Part shown: positions 47,594 through 58,715 of the stretch, one piece after another
Numbering within the stretch: the stretch's first letter is position 1
How the letters are laid out: each line of letters starts with the position of its first letter
Position numbers and translations under genes: made by a program
Notes under the pieces: generated by a model
Databases searched by the model: none
Told to the model about the DNA's origin: nothing
What the model saw: only the letters and a program-made list of their open reading frames with translations
From: Pachyseris speciosa
Lineage: Eukaryota > Cnidaria > Anthozoa > Scleractinia > Pachyseridae
Assembly (NCBI GenBank): GCA_016490735.1
Contig: JAEMWC010001006.1
Location: forward strand, 165,001 to 229,000
Direction: 5' to 3'
DNA length: 64,000 bases

Positions 47594-48180
47594 TAACTTT
47601 CAAGGGCAATGGAAGGTTTCACTGGTGGTATCCAGTTTGATTTGAAGTGGAACGGATGTGGTTCCTTGACTATCCCGTGAAATATGTATTTTAGTCTCTT
47701 TCGCCAGGCGAATTGTTCGAAATCACGCAACAATTGTTGCCTAATTTTCTCTTCATTTGTAACGGGTGTCGGTATAAACTACAATCCTTTTGATATGACA
47801 TGCGGCTAGTAGCACCACAAGTCAGAGGCAATTTCAAAAGCTATATCTTTTATACGCGTGTAGTTAAATGCTATATTTTTAAGCGATAGGATCAGCCAAA
47901 GAAAAATAAAGTAACATTCATCCATAGATATTGGGTCCTACCGGGCTAAATAAGGTCGACCGACTTAAGACAGTAACGAGCGAACCGGTAACACAATATC
48001 ACTAAAAACCTCACGAAATAAAAGCCAAAATAGATCAATATCTCATCCGAATGAAAAAGTAAAGCAGAGAAATGATCGGGGATTACATTATCACTGACCA
48101 ACAGTGTATATCGCAAATAACAGCAGGAAGTTGATCCTCGGAAATTGCTTCTGGTAGAAAAATTTCATGCTTCTAATGCC
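47594..48180. other. Intergenic with dispersed repeat
   Basis: About 47850-47965 matches 16135-16230 (TATATTTTTAAGCG, TAAATAAGGTCGA). No gene. Confidence 0.5.
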
Positions 48181-48352
48181 GTGTTTACATTCAAACGTTT
48201 ACTGCGGTTTAAATTGACCGAGGGCAAGTTAACTGAACCTAAGTAGATTAGTGCAGTGTTTATACTGGCTCAAATAACCAAAGTTAATCTGTCAACACTG
48301 CCAAAAATCGAATTGGCGGGAAATACAAGCTAATGCGCGCAATTTTTAAAAC

Positions 48353-49470
48353 ATGGTCGGTATTAACAAGAAAGCGGTGGCTCTGATAGTCATTGCCTTT
48401 TTCTTTTTAATTCTTGAGAAGCAAGTAGAAGCGTCTCGATTACGGCAACTGCTAATACTACAACACCTCAAGAAAGTGAGGCGAAAACGGATGATTTTTA
48501 CTGCAACTTATGCAGCGAAATAGCAGGCGAGCGAGACGTGCTTGGTCTTGGCCAAGGAACCAATTCTGGTTCGAAAACCTTCTAAACGGGTCTTTTGTCG
48601 AAGATTGGTGGAAGGAGAACTTCCGAATTACAAGACGTACCTTTGAGTTTATTGTCCGTGTGGCTGGTCCGGAGATGGCGAAGAAAGACAACAGACTGCG
48701 GCAATCTATCCCAGTGCACAAGCGAGTAGCGGTAGCATTATGGCGGCTAGCAACGGGCGACACATACCGATCTACAGGACTACAATTCTGTATTGGACGG
48801 TGCACGGCCATGTTGATAAAACAGGATTTTTGCAATGCTATTGCTAAACGTGCTAAAGAATTCATCAAATTTCCATAAACCGAACAAGAGGTGCTACAAA
48901 GTATTAGATTGTTTACAAACAAGTCTCCATTTCCCCAAGTAGTAGGGGCTATTGACGGTTGTCATATTGCTTTGAAGACAGTGCCTGTGGACGAGCGAAT
49001 TGATTACTTCAACCGAAAGCAAGATTATTCTGTTGTGATTCAAGGTGTTTCTGACGCGTCATTTCGATTTCTCGATATAAGTGCAGGCTATCCTGGTAGC
49101 ATTCACGATGCGCGTGTTCTTCGTTTAAGCAATCTGCACAGGGAAATTGAACAAGGCAACTGGCTGAACGGGCCTACAAAACAAATTTCTGGTTCCGAAA
49201 TTAGACCTTTGCTTGTTGGAGACTCAGCATATTCCTTATATGTTTGGTTAATGAAGCCTTTTAAGCAAACACGTACGTTAAGTTAACGACAACTGCGGTT
49301 TAATCGTGCTCTCAGTCAAGCCCGTGTTGTTATCGAACAGGCCTACGGAATCTTGAAAGGGCGGTGAAGGTACCTTTACAAGGCAATGGAAGAAAAGACA
49401 AGTAGAGTGGCCACCACGATCTTGGCATGCTGTGTTCTTCACAATATTTGTATCGATGTGGGAGACCCTA
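48353..49470 (+). pseudogene. PIF/Harbinger (HARBI1-like) transposase, dead
   Basis: The largest frame starts at 48510. It continues in phase through a TAA (48876-48878), a TAA near 49284 and a TGA in the region just after KGR (49364). DDE motifs are visible: VVGAIDGCHIALK (first Asp), LLVGDSAYSL (second Asp) and RARVVIEQAYG-like sequence (ARVVIEQAYGILKG, Glu), plus HDARVLR between. An ATG at 48353 opens a basic N-terminal segment in another frame (LKKVRRKRM). Stops rather than indels disable the core. PIF/Harbinger transposases cut at TWA targets; TAA precedes TGCCGTGTTTACATTC near 48180, a possible left end. The right end is not seen and a SINE lies there. Confidence 0.88.
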
Positions 49471-49483
49471 GCTCCATACGCTT

Positions 49484-49626
49484 CTTTTCGCAGTTGCATA
49501 AATTGCGTTCATAACTGCGAGGATCATTCTTCGTTTGATTTCATTTCCGAAGTTCATATATGATTCATTTCATATATCATTCATACTCATTTCTTTCACG
49601 GGATCATATGAACCCACAATTGACCT

Positions 49627-49661
<35 letters not shown>

Positions 49662-49800
49662 AGAGCATCGCACCGGTAATCGCGAGGTCACGGGTTCAAA
49701 CCCCGTTGAAGTCCTGAATTTTTTTCAGGCTTCTTTTCGCAATTGCATAAATTGCGTTCATAACTGCGAGGATCATTCTTCGTTTGATTATTATTATTAT
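49484..49800 (+). mobile_element. tRNA-derived SINE, tandem pair
   Basis: A tRNA-like head starts at 49642, with A box TAGCTCAGTTGG (49649-49660) and B box GGTTCAAACC (49693-49702). It is followed by a body containing TTCATAACTGCGAGGATCAT. The same body sequence also precedes the head (49505 onward), so a truncated copy lies directly upstream. The anticodon stem does not pair, so this is a SINE and not a tRNA gene. Confidence 0.8.
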
Positions 49801-51775
49801 GCCAACTACTTTAACTTTATGCCATATTACAACATACAGGGCTAGGTCTAAAATGAGGTAGAGGTCCATTTGATAGAGAGTGTCTTTCTTAGGATGTGAG
49901 TTGTTATTATTATTATTATTTTGGGGGACTTAGTTGAAAATTCAAATGAATTTGGAAAGTCGGTCTTACCAAAGCGTGACTTGAATTCGCAATTGCTTTC
50001 TAAAAAGCTAATTACTTTTAACGGATTAAATTTGACGCCCCACTACCTACAAATTAATTCCGGTGCGCTTATGGGTCAAATGAAAAAAGAATTGCCACCC
50101 GAATGTCATGTCTCCTTTCGTTTTCAGAATTTTGAAAAAAACCTATTTGAATGTTTAGAATCCTCATTGCAATTTTAAGCATTGCGTTGTTTTAATTAAT
50201 ATCTCCTTACTGAGTGTTTTTCAGCGAAAGCGGCTAAAACAAAAATATACCAGCAGGTATTTTAACAGGTGAAGTGTAATTTAAGGCCATAATATATATT
50301 GCGCTGTTTGATTCATGGCTGAATCGCATTAATGAGTTCCTGCGGATAAGAGAGTAGTCATTAGCTAAGTGCAAAACAAAACAGCTTTTTGTAGTAAGCA
50401 AGCAGCTTGACAAAATAAAAGAAGCCAGTCACGAGAGCGAATGGGGAAATAGAACTGGAATGCGTGCTGTCATCTTAGCAATTTCCAGTGAATATTTTAT
50501 TTGCTTGGTAAGGTTGGTACAGAAAATAAATTGTTTCGTTTTATCGGCAAGGATCAGATTAGATTCTTATTTTAAACGCGTGTTTCCAACTTTGGTTGAA
50601 TTTCCTTAAGATACCAAGCAACAGGGTTGTCCTTTGCTAGGTAATCATGTGAAACTGTAGTACACTAGTTTCCTCGCTGTAAAAAGCCTAAACGAAGCAT
50701 GGTAAAAGGTTCAGCTTATTCAAGATATGGATAATGAAACATGGTGTTCAGAACGCCACCAGAGCGCGCATCAGTTTCTCAAATCATCCAGATGTTTTTT
50801 TTTTAATGACGGTGATAGCTGTCGTTTACATTGGATGATATCCCCAGTGCACACACAGACTTCTACATCTTTACAACCTGAATGTAGGGAATATAACGCA
50901 TTTGGAAACCTTCGTGTTTGCTCGTTTGCACATGATGCGGCACATCTATTTTTTTTGTTAAGTTACCTTTTTAGGCGAGTTGCCGAAAACCTCCTTTTTC
51001 CAAAAGTTGTTAAAAATTACAGCTTCTGCCTCAGACCGGTGTTAGAAAGAAAGAGGTGTTAAGGTCTCTTGAAATCCACGCCGTCAAATTGCAGAGGTCA
51101 ACGTTCCAAGTAAGATATTTAGCGGAAATCATGATATTTGCCACTTCCAAATCTCCCACGATGCACTTTGTTTGCCTCCCCTATACCCCCATACCCCCTC
51201 CCCAAAGAAAAAAGTTGGTCTTGTTACTTACAATCGTCTCGAGGGAAATTGAAAACAATACTTATGCAAAAAATTTGGGGGGCAGGCCAGGAGCCCATAA
51301 AACTAAGTGTATTATGGGAGAGGTGGGCGTGGCGAATGGATAGAAAGTAGCACGTTAAAGATGTTGTCAAACAACCTGCTATTAATCAAATTAAAACCCA
51401 GAAAAAATCTTTTTGGAAAGGCAATATAATTGCTTTCCATTATAATAAAAAAATAGATGAAGAGTATATCTTAATTCCATTTACCTTATACATATTTTTC
51501 GTGTTAATGCTCCCTACTGAATTTAATATTTTGAGGTCAGTTACATCTAATTTATTGCAAAGCTATTACAGCATGGATTTCAATAATATTACCAGTTTAT
51601 GGTAGCGATGCGTAATACTATTATGAGGATATAACTTGCATATTGGACAATAAAGGATAGGAAGGATAAACTGAGCTTGCGTGGCAGTCAGTCAAAAACA
51701 AAAATTGGTTTTGCTACAACTGTGGGACGCCCACCTTACACTTCAAATGGAGATGCGACTCGAGTCTACGAATTA
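49801..51775. other. Intergenic, no recognised gene
   Basis: A short ATT run lies at 49902-49920. Open frames 49921-50178 and 50727-51062 have no recognisable motif or splice context; the first begins inside the microsatellite. I do not support either as a gene. Confidence 0.4.
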
Positions 51776-51777
51776 AC

Positions 51778-51837
51778 GAACTAATGAGACACTACCGGCG
51801 CGGTGCTCTACCAACTGAGCTAATAAGCCAAGTCGGA
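51778..51837 (-). mobile_element. SINE head fragment
   Basis: On the minus strand GGCTTATTAGCTCAGTTGG followed by AGAGCACCGCGCC is a tRNA-like A-box region; the B box is lost. Adjacent 51850-52060 is the dispersed repeat shared with 12650-12880. Confidence 0.55.
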
Positions 51838-52237
51838 GTTTAGTGCTGAGCGAACGCTATAGTTTTAAGAATACATAAACCTTGTAACCTGGAGTACGAA
51901 AAGAAAGGAAACTTTCCTTTTATTTAGTGATACTTCCCATTTGTAAAGATAGGCTCAATAAAGTGTATCTATGTATTCACCCTGCACCCTGGAAGACAGG
52001 GACAATGAAAGGAAAGGTCCCGAAAAGTCCCGAAAGGTCCCGTCAAAGCGTTTAAATATTCAGCCGGCTAGGCGGGATACCTGTCCTTCCAAATATACCT
52101 TATTAGTATCCTCGCTAATGAGCTAGAACTAGCTTGGGCATGAGCCTTAAACGGGGGAATCTTTTCATATGTAAATACATCCCCCTCCCCCACAAGAGCC
52201 TCTACTTCATCTTGTATCCAGTTCAATACTGGGAATA

Positions 52238-52336
52238 GGATTATGAAAGAATAGGATTATGAGAGAATATGATTATGAGAGAATATGATTATTAGGATTA
52301 TGAGAGAATAGGATTATGAGAGAATAGGATTATGAT
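52238..52336. repeat. Minisatellite, 17-18 bp unit
   Basis: About six copies of GGATTATGAGAGAATA with small variants. Confidence 0.85.
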
Positions 52337-52545
52337 CCATTAATTAAGTTTAGGTTACCATATACCTCTGTAAGGAATTTCTTCGCCGAGCATCTTCTCT
52401 CTCGAGCGAATCCTCACTCGTACCCATATCAGTCTCTCTCGTTGGGCCTTGGACTAGTAGTCTGCCATTTCTTTCAGGGAAGATACTGTTTGTGAATTCG
52501 TTCCAGGAGAGACCATTCAGACTAAATACGCTGTACTTACTTTAG

Positions 52546-52803
52546 CTAGATGCTTAGCTGTGCTGGTGGAGGTGGTACCACGTAGGTGCAAGGCGTTTCA
52601 CTAATGTCCAAGTTTTTGTTTTCTAAAATTCCTGGTCTCGAATTAAAATTAGTTTCCAAGGAGGTAGACAATAAAAAAGCAAACGTACAAAGAAACATAA
52701 GAAGAAAGTGTGCAATTCCGTACCAAACGTAATTGTATCTACTTACAACAAGAAATATGAAAATTCTGATTATAATTGTTATTACACAACGGAAAACATA
52801 CAC
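52546..52803 (-). CDS. Possible terminal exon with one membrane segment
   Basis: The frame encodes a strongly hydrophobic stretch (VWYGIAHFLLMFLCTFAFLL), then a polar tail ending TYVVPPPPAQLSI. An ATTATAATCAG just upstream (about 52772 on the minus strand) could be a splice acceptor. The frame lies 1 kb downstream of, and on the same strand as, the adhesion-GPCR exons, whose own frame already ends at 53824. I recognise no family; it could be chance in AT-rich DNA. Confidence 0.2.
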   Translation of the reverse strand: MYVFRCVITIIIRIFIFLVVSRYNYVWYGIAHFLLMFLCTFAFLLSTSLETNFNSRPGILENKNLDISETPCTYVVPPPPAQLSI

Positions 52804-53823
52804 CTTTTAAAAATTATTTCATGGAATTTTGTTCCATGTTAAATTCAAAAGACTGAGAATACTTTTTTAATAACTGTTTTATAAATACGCATTGATTACA
52901 TGAGCATCTAATGGTCATTTTATTACCCTCCGACAAATGCCAGTTATTAGGTCACTCAAGAAAAGGAAGAAATAATAAAAGCTAAGAAACGTTTTCTAGC
53001 CAATTCTGAAAAAATGTACTCTTCATGCTTTAGATAACTCCCTGAAAATAATTTTCGTAATTTTAGGGTGCTGAGCTCTGGGTATGTTCCTTTTCCTGTA
53101 TTAGATTTTCATTCAATGATAAGAAAGGTCTTGCTGAATTAAAAGAGATATTTTTTTGAACATCTTAAGATGGACGCTGTTTCCTTGCACCTGGTAAATA
53201 CTCTGAGCCATATTTCCATTTTCTCCAAAATAATATCTGAACTTAACTAAGAAGAAAGCTAGTTATCTATAGTTTATCTCCCAGATATAATTTTGAGGTA
53301 CAGGTATACGGCCTCCTGCATTCTCCTTTATTTTTTCATTCTATTCACTCCAGTTATAACAATTTCAGATTACGGTAAGGAGGCAAAAGGAAACGTTTTC
53401 ATGATTTTTGACTTGTTCACAGTGATTAGATTCCATTTAGAGACTTCCGCAACAATATTCTTAATCCTTCATTTCTTAAAAGATTTCAAATAATGAGCGC
53501 TAAGAAATCCTCAGTGTTAGTAATGCAGGCTTCACGTGCCATAGTCCAAGGTGTTAATAGCAAGAGGGAATGTTATATTTATGAAGTCCTGAAACTTAGC
53601 CGTTTTTAAAGATTTTTGAACACTAGTCATGCTATAATCGTTCGACATAAGATAATAAAAGCCATAAAATAAAAGGCTGATGCTAGATTGATCGATTTAC
53701 AACAGTTCTAGTGGTCCCCATGCATTTATGTAATGTAATCTTATGGTAACAAATTAGCAATTAATCTGACTATAAGAACCGGGAAGGTTGAAACTATAAA
53801 ACTGAGAATGACATGGAGCATCA

Positions 53824-55124
53824 TTAGTCGTGATTAATCATCATTGACCATGCGATAGTCACGTGTCTACAGGAGTCATGCATTTCTCCTCGTGGAAAGC
53901 AAAGGCACTGTAGTATCCCGTTGATGACCGAGAGTTGAGTTTTTTTGTCTCTGCTTTTCAACTCGTGTGCTTCACTTTCGATCACTTTAATAGTACACGT
54001 GTCGCTTATGTCTTTAGGCGATGATGGAAAGGCTTCGATACTCCTCGTGTCTTTCCACTTTTGTTTCCTACGCTGGAATTCTGCCCGCACATCTCCATTT
54101 CTCACAATGTGAAATAAGAAGATGAAAAACCCCTGAAAAAAAAAAAACAGAAAGAAATAAACAAACAAACATAAGTGAGCAGTGCAATAAGCCAATCAGA
54201 ATACGAAGAAAGTCCATGGAACCGGCGTAAAGCGCGGAAAAATACGCGCGTGCAAATCACAATTGGTGTTGGTTTTGCTTCTCATTGGTTGAGAAAGTGG
54301 CGCGAGTTTTCCTGGCCAATCGCAAAGCGAAGGAATGCAAAACCAAAGCAAAACCTCAATTACTTTCGACACTAAATTGAAAACCGCTCTAATTTCTCCA
54401 TCATTTTACTGTGAGATCTTTCCACAAAACAATATTTAACCGCTCAGAGTGCAATTCTTGTTCCAGCTTGATACATGAAAGTTACAATCTAGGACAAGAC
54501 TAATGAAAAAATATTTAAAAGAGCACAAAAACCACTGGTTAAGTCCTATTTCCTCCCTTGTCGTGACTGCAGTCACAATTTACCGCACCAAAGGCAAATA
54601 AATATTTACATTGCTTTGTTACGAACAGTACCTGTAGAGAGTTGAAGATGGTGAAGATGTACTGAAATGCAAGGCCAGCATCAGTGACTCTTAGAACACA
54701 AAACAACCACGTCATTCCAAGAACAGGAAAAAGAACCACCCATGCCTTTGTGGCGTGTCTCACTTTTAACATCTCAGACGTGTTATGGTTCTGGATTTTC
54801 AAGATTTCACGCAACACTAGACCAAGGAGAACCGAGTTTACCTGAAACTGGTAATCATAGTTATTTAACTGTAGTTGTCATGATGGGGAAATGTTATGAA
54901 TGATGCTTTCTAGGCTTTAGAATGTTAGAAGACCATGCATTCATTTGAACGACTTAATGGGTATCTCGGGTTAAATCAAGGGATGTTTCCGTTAAGTCCG
55001 TATACATTACTGATGTTGGCTTAAAGTGGAATGAAAGAAAAGAAAATAAAACCTCACCAGGCATACCAGAAGAACGGGTGCCACAAAGGTCCAGATAAGG
55101 TAGTTACTGAAGGAAACCCAGCAA
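53824..55124 (-). CDS. Adhesion GPCR, 3' part (three exons)
   Basis: Three exons with GT/AG borders. 55124-55058 (acceptor TTGTTCTGTAG, donor GTGAGG) encodes CWVSFSNYLIWTFVAPVLLV, the TM4-5 region. 54841-54632 (donor GTACTG) encodes VNSVLLGLVLREIL, ATKAWVVLFPVLGMTWLFCV and FQYIFTIFNSLQ, covering TM5-6 and into TM7. 54132 to 53824 (acceptor TTTTTTCAG) encodes GFFIFLFHIVRNGDVRAEF and the cytoplasmic tail. Introns between these exons are phase 0 and the frame holds throughout. This is the conserved 7TM signature of family B2 receptors, which sense adhesion or mechanical cues through an autocleaved GAIN domain. TM1-3 and the ectodomain are not visible upstream, where only SINE, LINE and Maverick sequence lies. 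Confidence 0.87.
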
Positions 55125-55439
55125 CTACAGAACAAATGAAAATAACTTTCGTTTCATATTAAGTCACTAAGAATACAGGCTTTCCATAATTTAGAGGCAT
55201 TTACAACTGGAAAACAGTGACGTCATTGTGATAACTGTTTTCACGGGGATTTAATTCATGACAACTCAACTGACAGGCTCACTCTACCTGTTACCAGAGC
55301 TTGTTTGGTAATCAAATAATTAAATCCCTCTCAAGAACTAACTAGAAAAATGAACGTGGAACATATGTATGAAACGAAAGAATTGAAAAAAAGGCTTTTA
55401 AACTAATGAAGAATTTACAAATCAATGACTGTGAATGTA

Positions 55440-55765
55440 TGAATATCATATATTTGAACCGCTGATTAAAGAATGAATATGTAAGTGATTATCGGAATTA
55501 TGAACAATACTTAGAGAGTAGTGAAAGTAAAGCCTGACTGGGAGTTGAACCCATGAACTCTGCGATACCGGTGTAGTGCTCTACAAACTAAGCCAACAAG
55601 CCAACTGGTTCCTGTTCATTTTGGTGCAGGTTCGTGATAACCCCGTGAGTGATGAATAAATGACTGTGAATATAAGAACATCATATATTTGAACTGCTGA
55701 TTGAAGCCAATGAAGATGTGAGTGATCATCGCAGTTATGAACACTACTCAGGGAATTCAGATTTC
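55440..55765 (-). mobile_element. SINE, same family as 49484-49800
   Basis: The minus-strand head (about 55605-55530) has an A-box-like GGCTTAGTTTGTAGAGCAC and a decayed B box (GGGTTCAACTCCC). ATGATTCATATAT-like tail sequence and GTTCATAACTGCGATGATCAC occur on both sides, indicating a tandem arrangement. Confidence 0.65.
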
Positions 55766-55785
55766 TTCAATCAGTCTCTTGTGTC

Positions 55786-57672
55786 TTGGTATTACTCACA
55801 TGGCCCTTCCAGGAACCAATCTCGTACCCAGAGTCCTCGGGCTGTTTGGTCGGAGGTAGTTGCAATAATGCGTTATTGACTATTCAGCATAGGGATTTTA
55901 GTTTTCTTGATAACCCCGCTTGTAAAGGGGTTAGACTCTTCAGTATGGACTTAAGTAAGGCTTTCGATATGGTGAAGCATGTCCTACTCGCTGACAAGCT
56001 TAAAAGTCTTGATCTCAACCCTTATATTTAGAATTGGTATCTTAGTTTTCTTTCTGACAGGCAACAAATAGTTGTATATAATAACAGCTTCATCGGAAAG
56101 TGGAAGGATGTCAAGAAGGGCACAACCCAAGGGTCTGTCAGCTGGCATTATTTGTTCAATGTTTTTTTTCTGAATGACCTTAATATACAGTTAAATGGTA
56201 TTGACATACTTTAACAACACTCCTTGTGATAACAACACTCCTTTTCATCTCAGTGTCTACGATAAGAGGGATGACTTCTCATTTCGGATTGTCAATTTTC
56301 CTCACATGGACAGCAACATTCCCGCCAATCCGGCCTATGGTGTTTTCATATCTCAATTAGTGAGATATGCTAGACTTTGCACATCGAAACTGGATTTTAT
56401 TGATAGACTTCACCGACTTTCATCACATCTCCTTCACCAAGGCTTCAAATCTACGCTGCTTCGTAAATCGTTAACTAAATTCTTGAAACGCCACGGTGCT
56501 ATCGTTGAGAAGTATGGTGCTACACTACAGGAGATGAGATTAGCAATCCAGAGATGAGATTATATCCTTTATATTATCCTGACGCCCAAATTTGAGATCC
56601 TTGTTGCTTCCATTCATTACATTTTTATGCAAATGTGCGCGCGCAATTTTCCTAAAGTTGTGCGCGCGCTTGCTTATTTAGTTTACGTGTGCTTAGTTCG
56701 TTGTTTGGTTTACGTGTGCATAGTTCGTTATTTAACGTACTCCTATTATATTACGTTGTTTTCCTTGCTAATACGTGTTGTCAATAACTGTGCTCACAGT
56801 GTGGGTGGCTCCTCCTAAAATGTTCTGCAATTGGTATAGGATTTGATGGAGCCGAAACCAATTGTGGAATTGCACACATTTTAGGTATCCTACTGATGAA
56901 CAGTTATTACACGCAGATATTTTTAGAAGCAACAATTGTTTGCGGTCTGTCACCTTTGAATTATAAATACGCCGATGACACGGATATTGTAATCCCTTTG
57001 TGGAAAGATGCATTTGATCAATCACCGGAAGTGGTGGACAGTTTTTTAAGTTGGTCTGAAAAAAAAAACACTATGTCTTACAATCCTAGAAAGTGTAAAG
57101 AACTCACCTTGCGTAAAAAAGGGTTTGTAGAATAACTGTGTAAAATACATAACATTCCGCAATGCAGCGAGCTTAAACAATTAGGTGTGATATTCCAGCC
57201 CAACTGTACCAGCACAACTGTAAATACGCAAGTCACGTACGTGAAAAGTTTTATGGCTAATAAATGCTTGCACGCTATAAGAACTCTTCGGCAAGAGGGG
57301 TACAATCAGGAGGAGCTGGATTATCTGTTTCATTCAATTGTTATGCCTAATTTTTTGTATGTTTTATTGGTGTACGGAGCCTCCTCTTCTGATCTTAACA
57401 ACATACAGAACTTTTTAGATAGGTGCTATAAACGAAGGTATATATCGAAGAAATTGAATATAAGGGAGTTGCTTGAAAGGTCAGATTGCCGTATTTTTAG
57501 AAAGGCCATGAGAACAAATTCGCCCCTTGTGAAGATTTTACCAGAAGGGAATATCTCCAATTACATGCTAAGAAAACAAGGCTTTTACCATCCTATAGTG
57601 GCAACAGAGCGCTTCAAATCGTCCTATGTGAATGGACTTATTTTTAGATGCGATATTGATTCGTTGATGTAA
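55786..57672 (+). pseudogene. Non-LTR retrotransposon RT fragments, interrupted
   Basis: 55786-56031 encodes the RT block [18 protein letters not shown] and continues past a stop as [12 protein letters not shown] and KGTTQGSVS. From 56896 the palm resumes with KYADDTDIVIPLW (the YADD catalytic motif), followed by KKCKELTLRKKG-like sequence (RKCKELTLRKKG) and, from 57187, the C-terminal LGVIFQPN and thumb-like region to 57672. Between them, 56195-56557 carries a different RT tail (YDKRDDFSFRIVNFPHMDS, YGVFISQLVRYARLC), plus GCGCGCGC-containing repeats near 56635-56670. The arrangement suggests insertion of other retroelement sequence into a LINE. Stops and frame changes make all parts non-functional. 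Confidence 0.8.
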
Positions 57673-57919
57673 ATAGATGTGTAATCGTTCCAGAGCTCTA
57701 AACTTTTTCTTATCGGATATTTTTCTAATTTGATTGCTTGTAACTTGAGATATGTATTTTTATCTTTTGAATTTATTAAAGACATCTATTCTATTATAAT
57801 TTTTGTGTCGAACGACTATCGATGTCAAGGAATAGGGTCCGATTGATACCAATAGAAAAGTCAAAAGCTTAGAGAGGTATGTCAAAAATTTTAATTTTCT
57901 TCACTGAAGTCTCTCCTTG

Positions 57920-58225
57920 AAAATGAATATATGAAAATCATATATCTGAACTGCGGATTAATGAATAAATATGTGAATGATCATCGCAGTTATGAACACT
58001 ACCTAAGCAGTAGCGAAAATAAAGCCTGAAAAAAATTCATGCTTGTACGGGATTCGAACCAACGACCTCTGCCATACCGGTGAAGGGCTCTACCGACTGA
58101 GCCATCTGGGAACTGGTCGTTTTGTTGGGTCGTAATATACCCGTGAGTGGTGAATATATGAGAATGAATATAAGAAAATAATATATTTGAACTGCGGATT
58201 AATTAATTAATATGTGAATGATAGT
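57920..58225 (-). mobile_element. SINE, same family as 49484-49800
   Basis: The minus-strand tRNA-like head (about 58116-58040) has GGCTCAGTCGGTAGAGCCC and a B box in GGTTCGAATCCCG. Body and tail copies with AACTGCGATGATCA and ATATATGA motifs flank it on both sides. Confidence 0.75.
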
Positions 58226-58486
58226 AGTCTACCTGGCCACACCGGCACTCAAAGGATGCCGCCTAATTAGCATAACCCCTAACCAATCAGAGAGCAGCAT
58301 TTTGGTCACGTGGGTCCCATGGGATTAATTAGTATGCGCATAATTAGCATAAATTATCTCCAACCCTAAGAATCATACCCCAACCCTAATTTTTACCCTT
58401 ACCCCTCATTTTTTAGCCCCACCCCTCATTTTTCAGCCCCATACCCCTAAACCCTACCATCATTTTTTAACCCTAACCTCCGTTGA
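58226..58486. repeat. CCCTAA-like degenerate C-rich tract
   Basis: Variants of ACCCTAA / CCCCTCATTTTT recur about ten times between about 58360 and 58480. A ccgcctaattagcataa / taattagcataa pair lies near 58260 and 58340. This may mark the border of the Maverick-like element, but no terminal inverted repeat can be tested because the other end is outside the window. Confidence 0.4.
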
Positions 58487-58559
58487 GGTTCCATAGCCCA
58501 ATGGATAAGGCATCTGACTACGGATCAGGGGATTCCAGGTTCGACTCCTGGTGGGGCCT
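58487..58559 (+). tRNA. tRNA-Arg (ACG)
   Basis: A full cloverleaf can be drawn. The 7-bp acceptor stem pairs GGTTCCA with TGGGGCC (two G-U pairs). The D arm contains TAGCCCAATGGATAAGGC. The anticodon stem TCTGA/TCAGG flanks loop CTACGGA with anticodon ACG. The T arm is CCAGG-TTCGACT-CCTGG. A and B boxes are good, and a T6 terminator follows at 58561-58566. CCA is not encoded. It lies about 25 bp left of the promoter block of the Maverick-like island. Confidence 0.93.
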
Positions 58560-58560
58560 C

Positions 58561-58566
58561 TTTTTT
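58561..58566 (+). terminator. Pol III T-run terminator
   Basis: TTTTTT two bases after the tRNA-Arg end. Confidence 0.85.
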
Positions 58567-58587
58567 CAACCCTAGCCCTAATAGTTT

Positions 58588-58676
58588 CTTGTCCTTACTT
58601 GCCCGTGGCTGTCCCTGTCTTGCCCGATTTGGGTAACGGAGTTGACCAATCACCGCGTTGCTGGCTCTTATAAATA
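58588..58676 (+). promoter_or_regulatory. Promoter of SLOG-like gene 1
   Basis: CTTGTCCTTACTTGCCCG and GTCTTGCCCG (58588-58626), a CCAAT box in TGACCAATCAC (58643-58653) and a TATA box CTTATAAATA (58667-58676) precede the ATG at 58716. The same CTTGTCC, TTGCCC and TGACCAATCAC modules occur inverted in 61530-61800, linking this gene to the Maverick-like block. Confidence 0.75.
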
Positions 58677-58715
58677 CATTTGAAACTAGCCTTAGAGCCT
58701 CATTCTTCATTGAAG

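Noticed and set aside
49642..49715. Possible tRNA-Thr gene (GGT loop)
   Set aside because: A and B boxes are good, but the anticodon stem does not pair and SINE body sequence follows; it is the head of a tRNA-derived SINE.
49657..49845. 62-codon open frame
   Set aside because: It reads through the SINE head and tail; an artefact.
58226..58486. Interstitial telomere
   Set aside because: CCCTAA-like motifs are too degenerate and interspersed to be a TTAGGG array.
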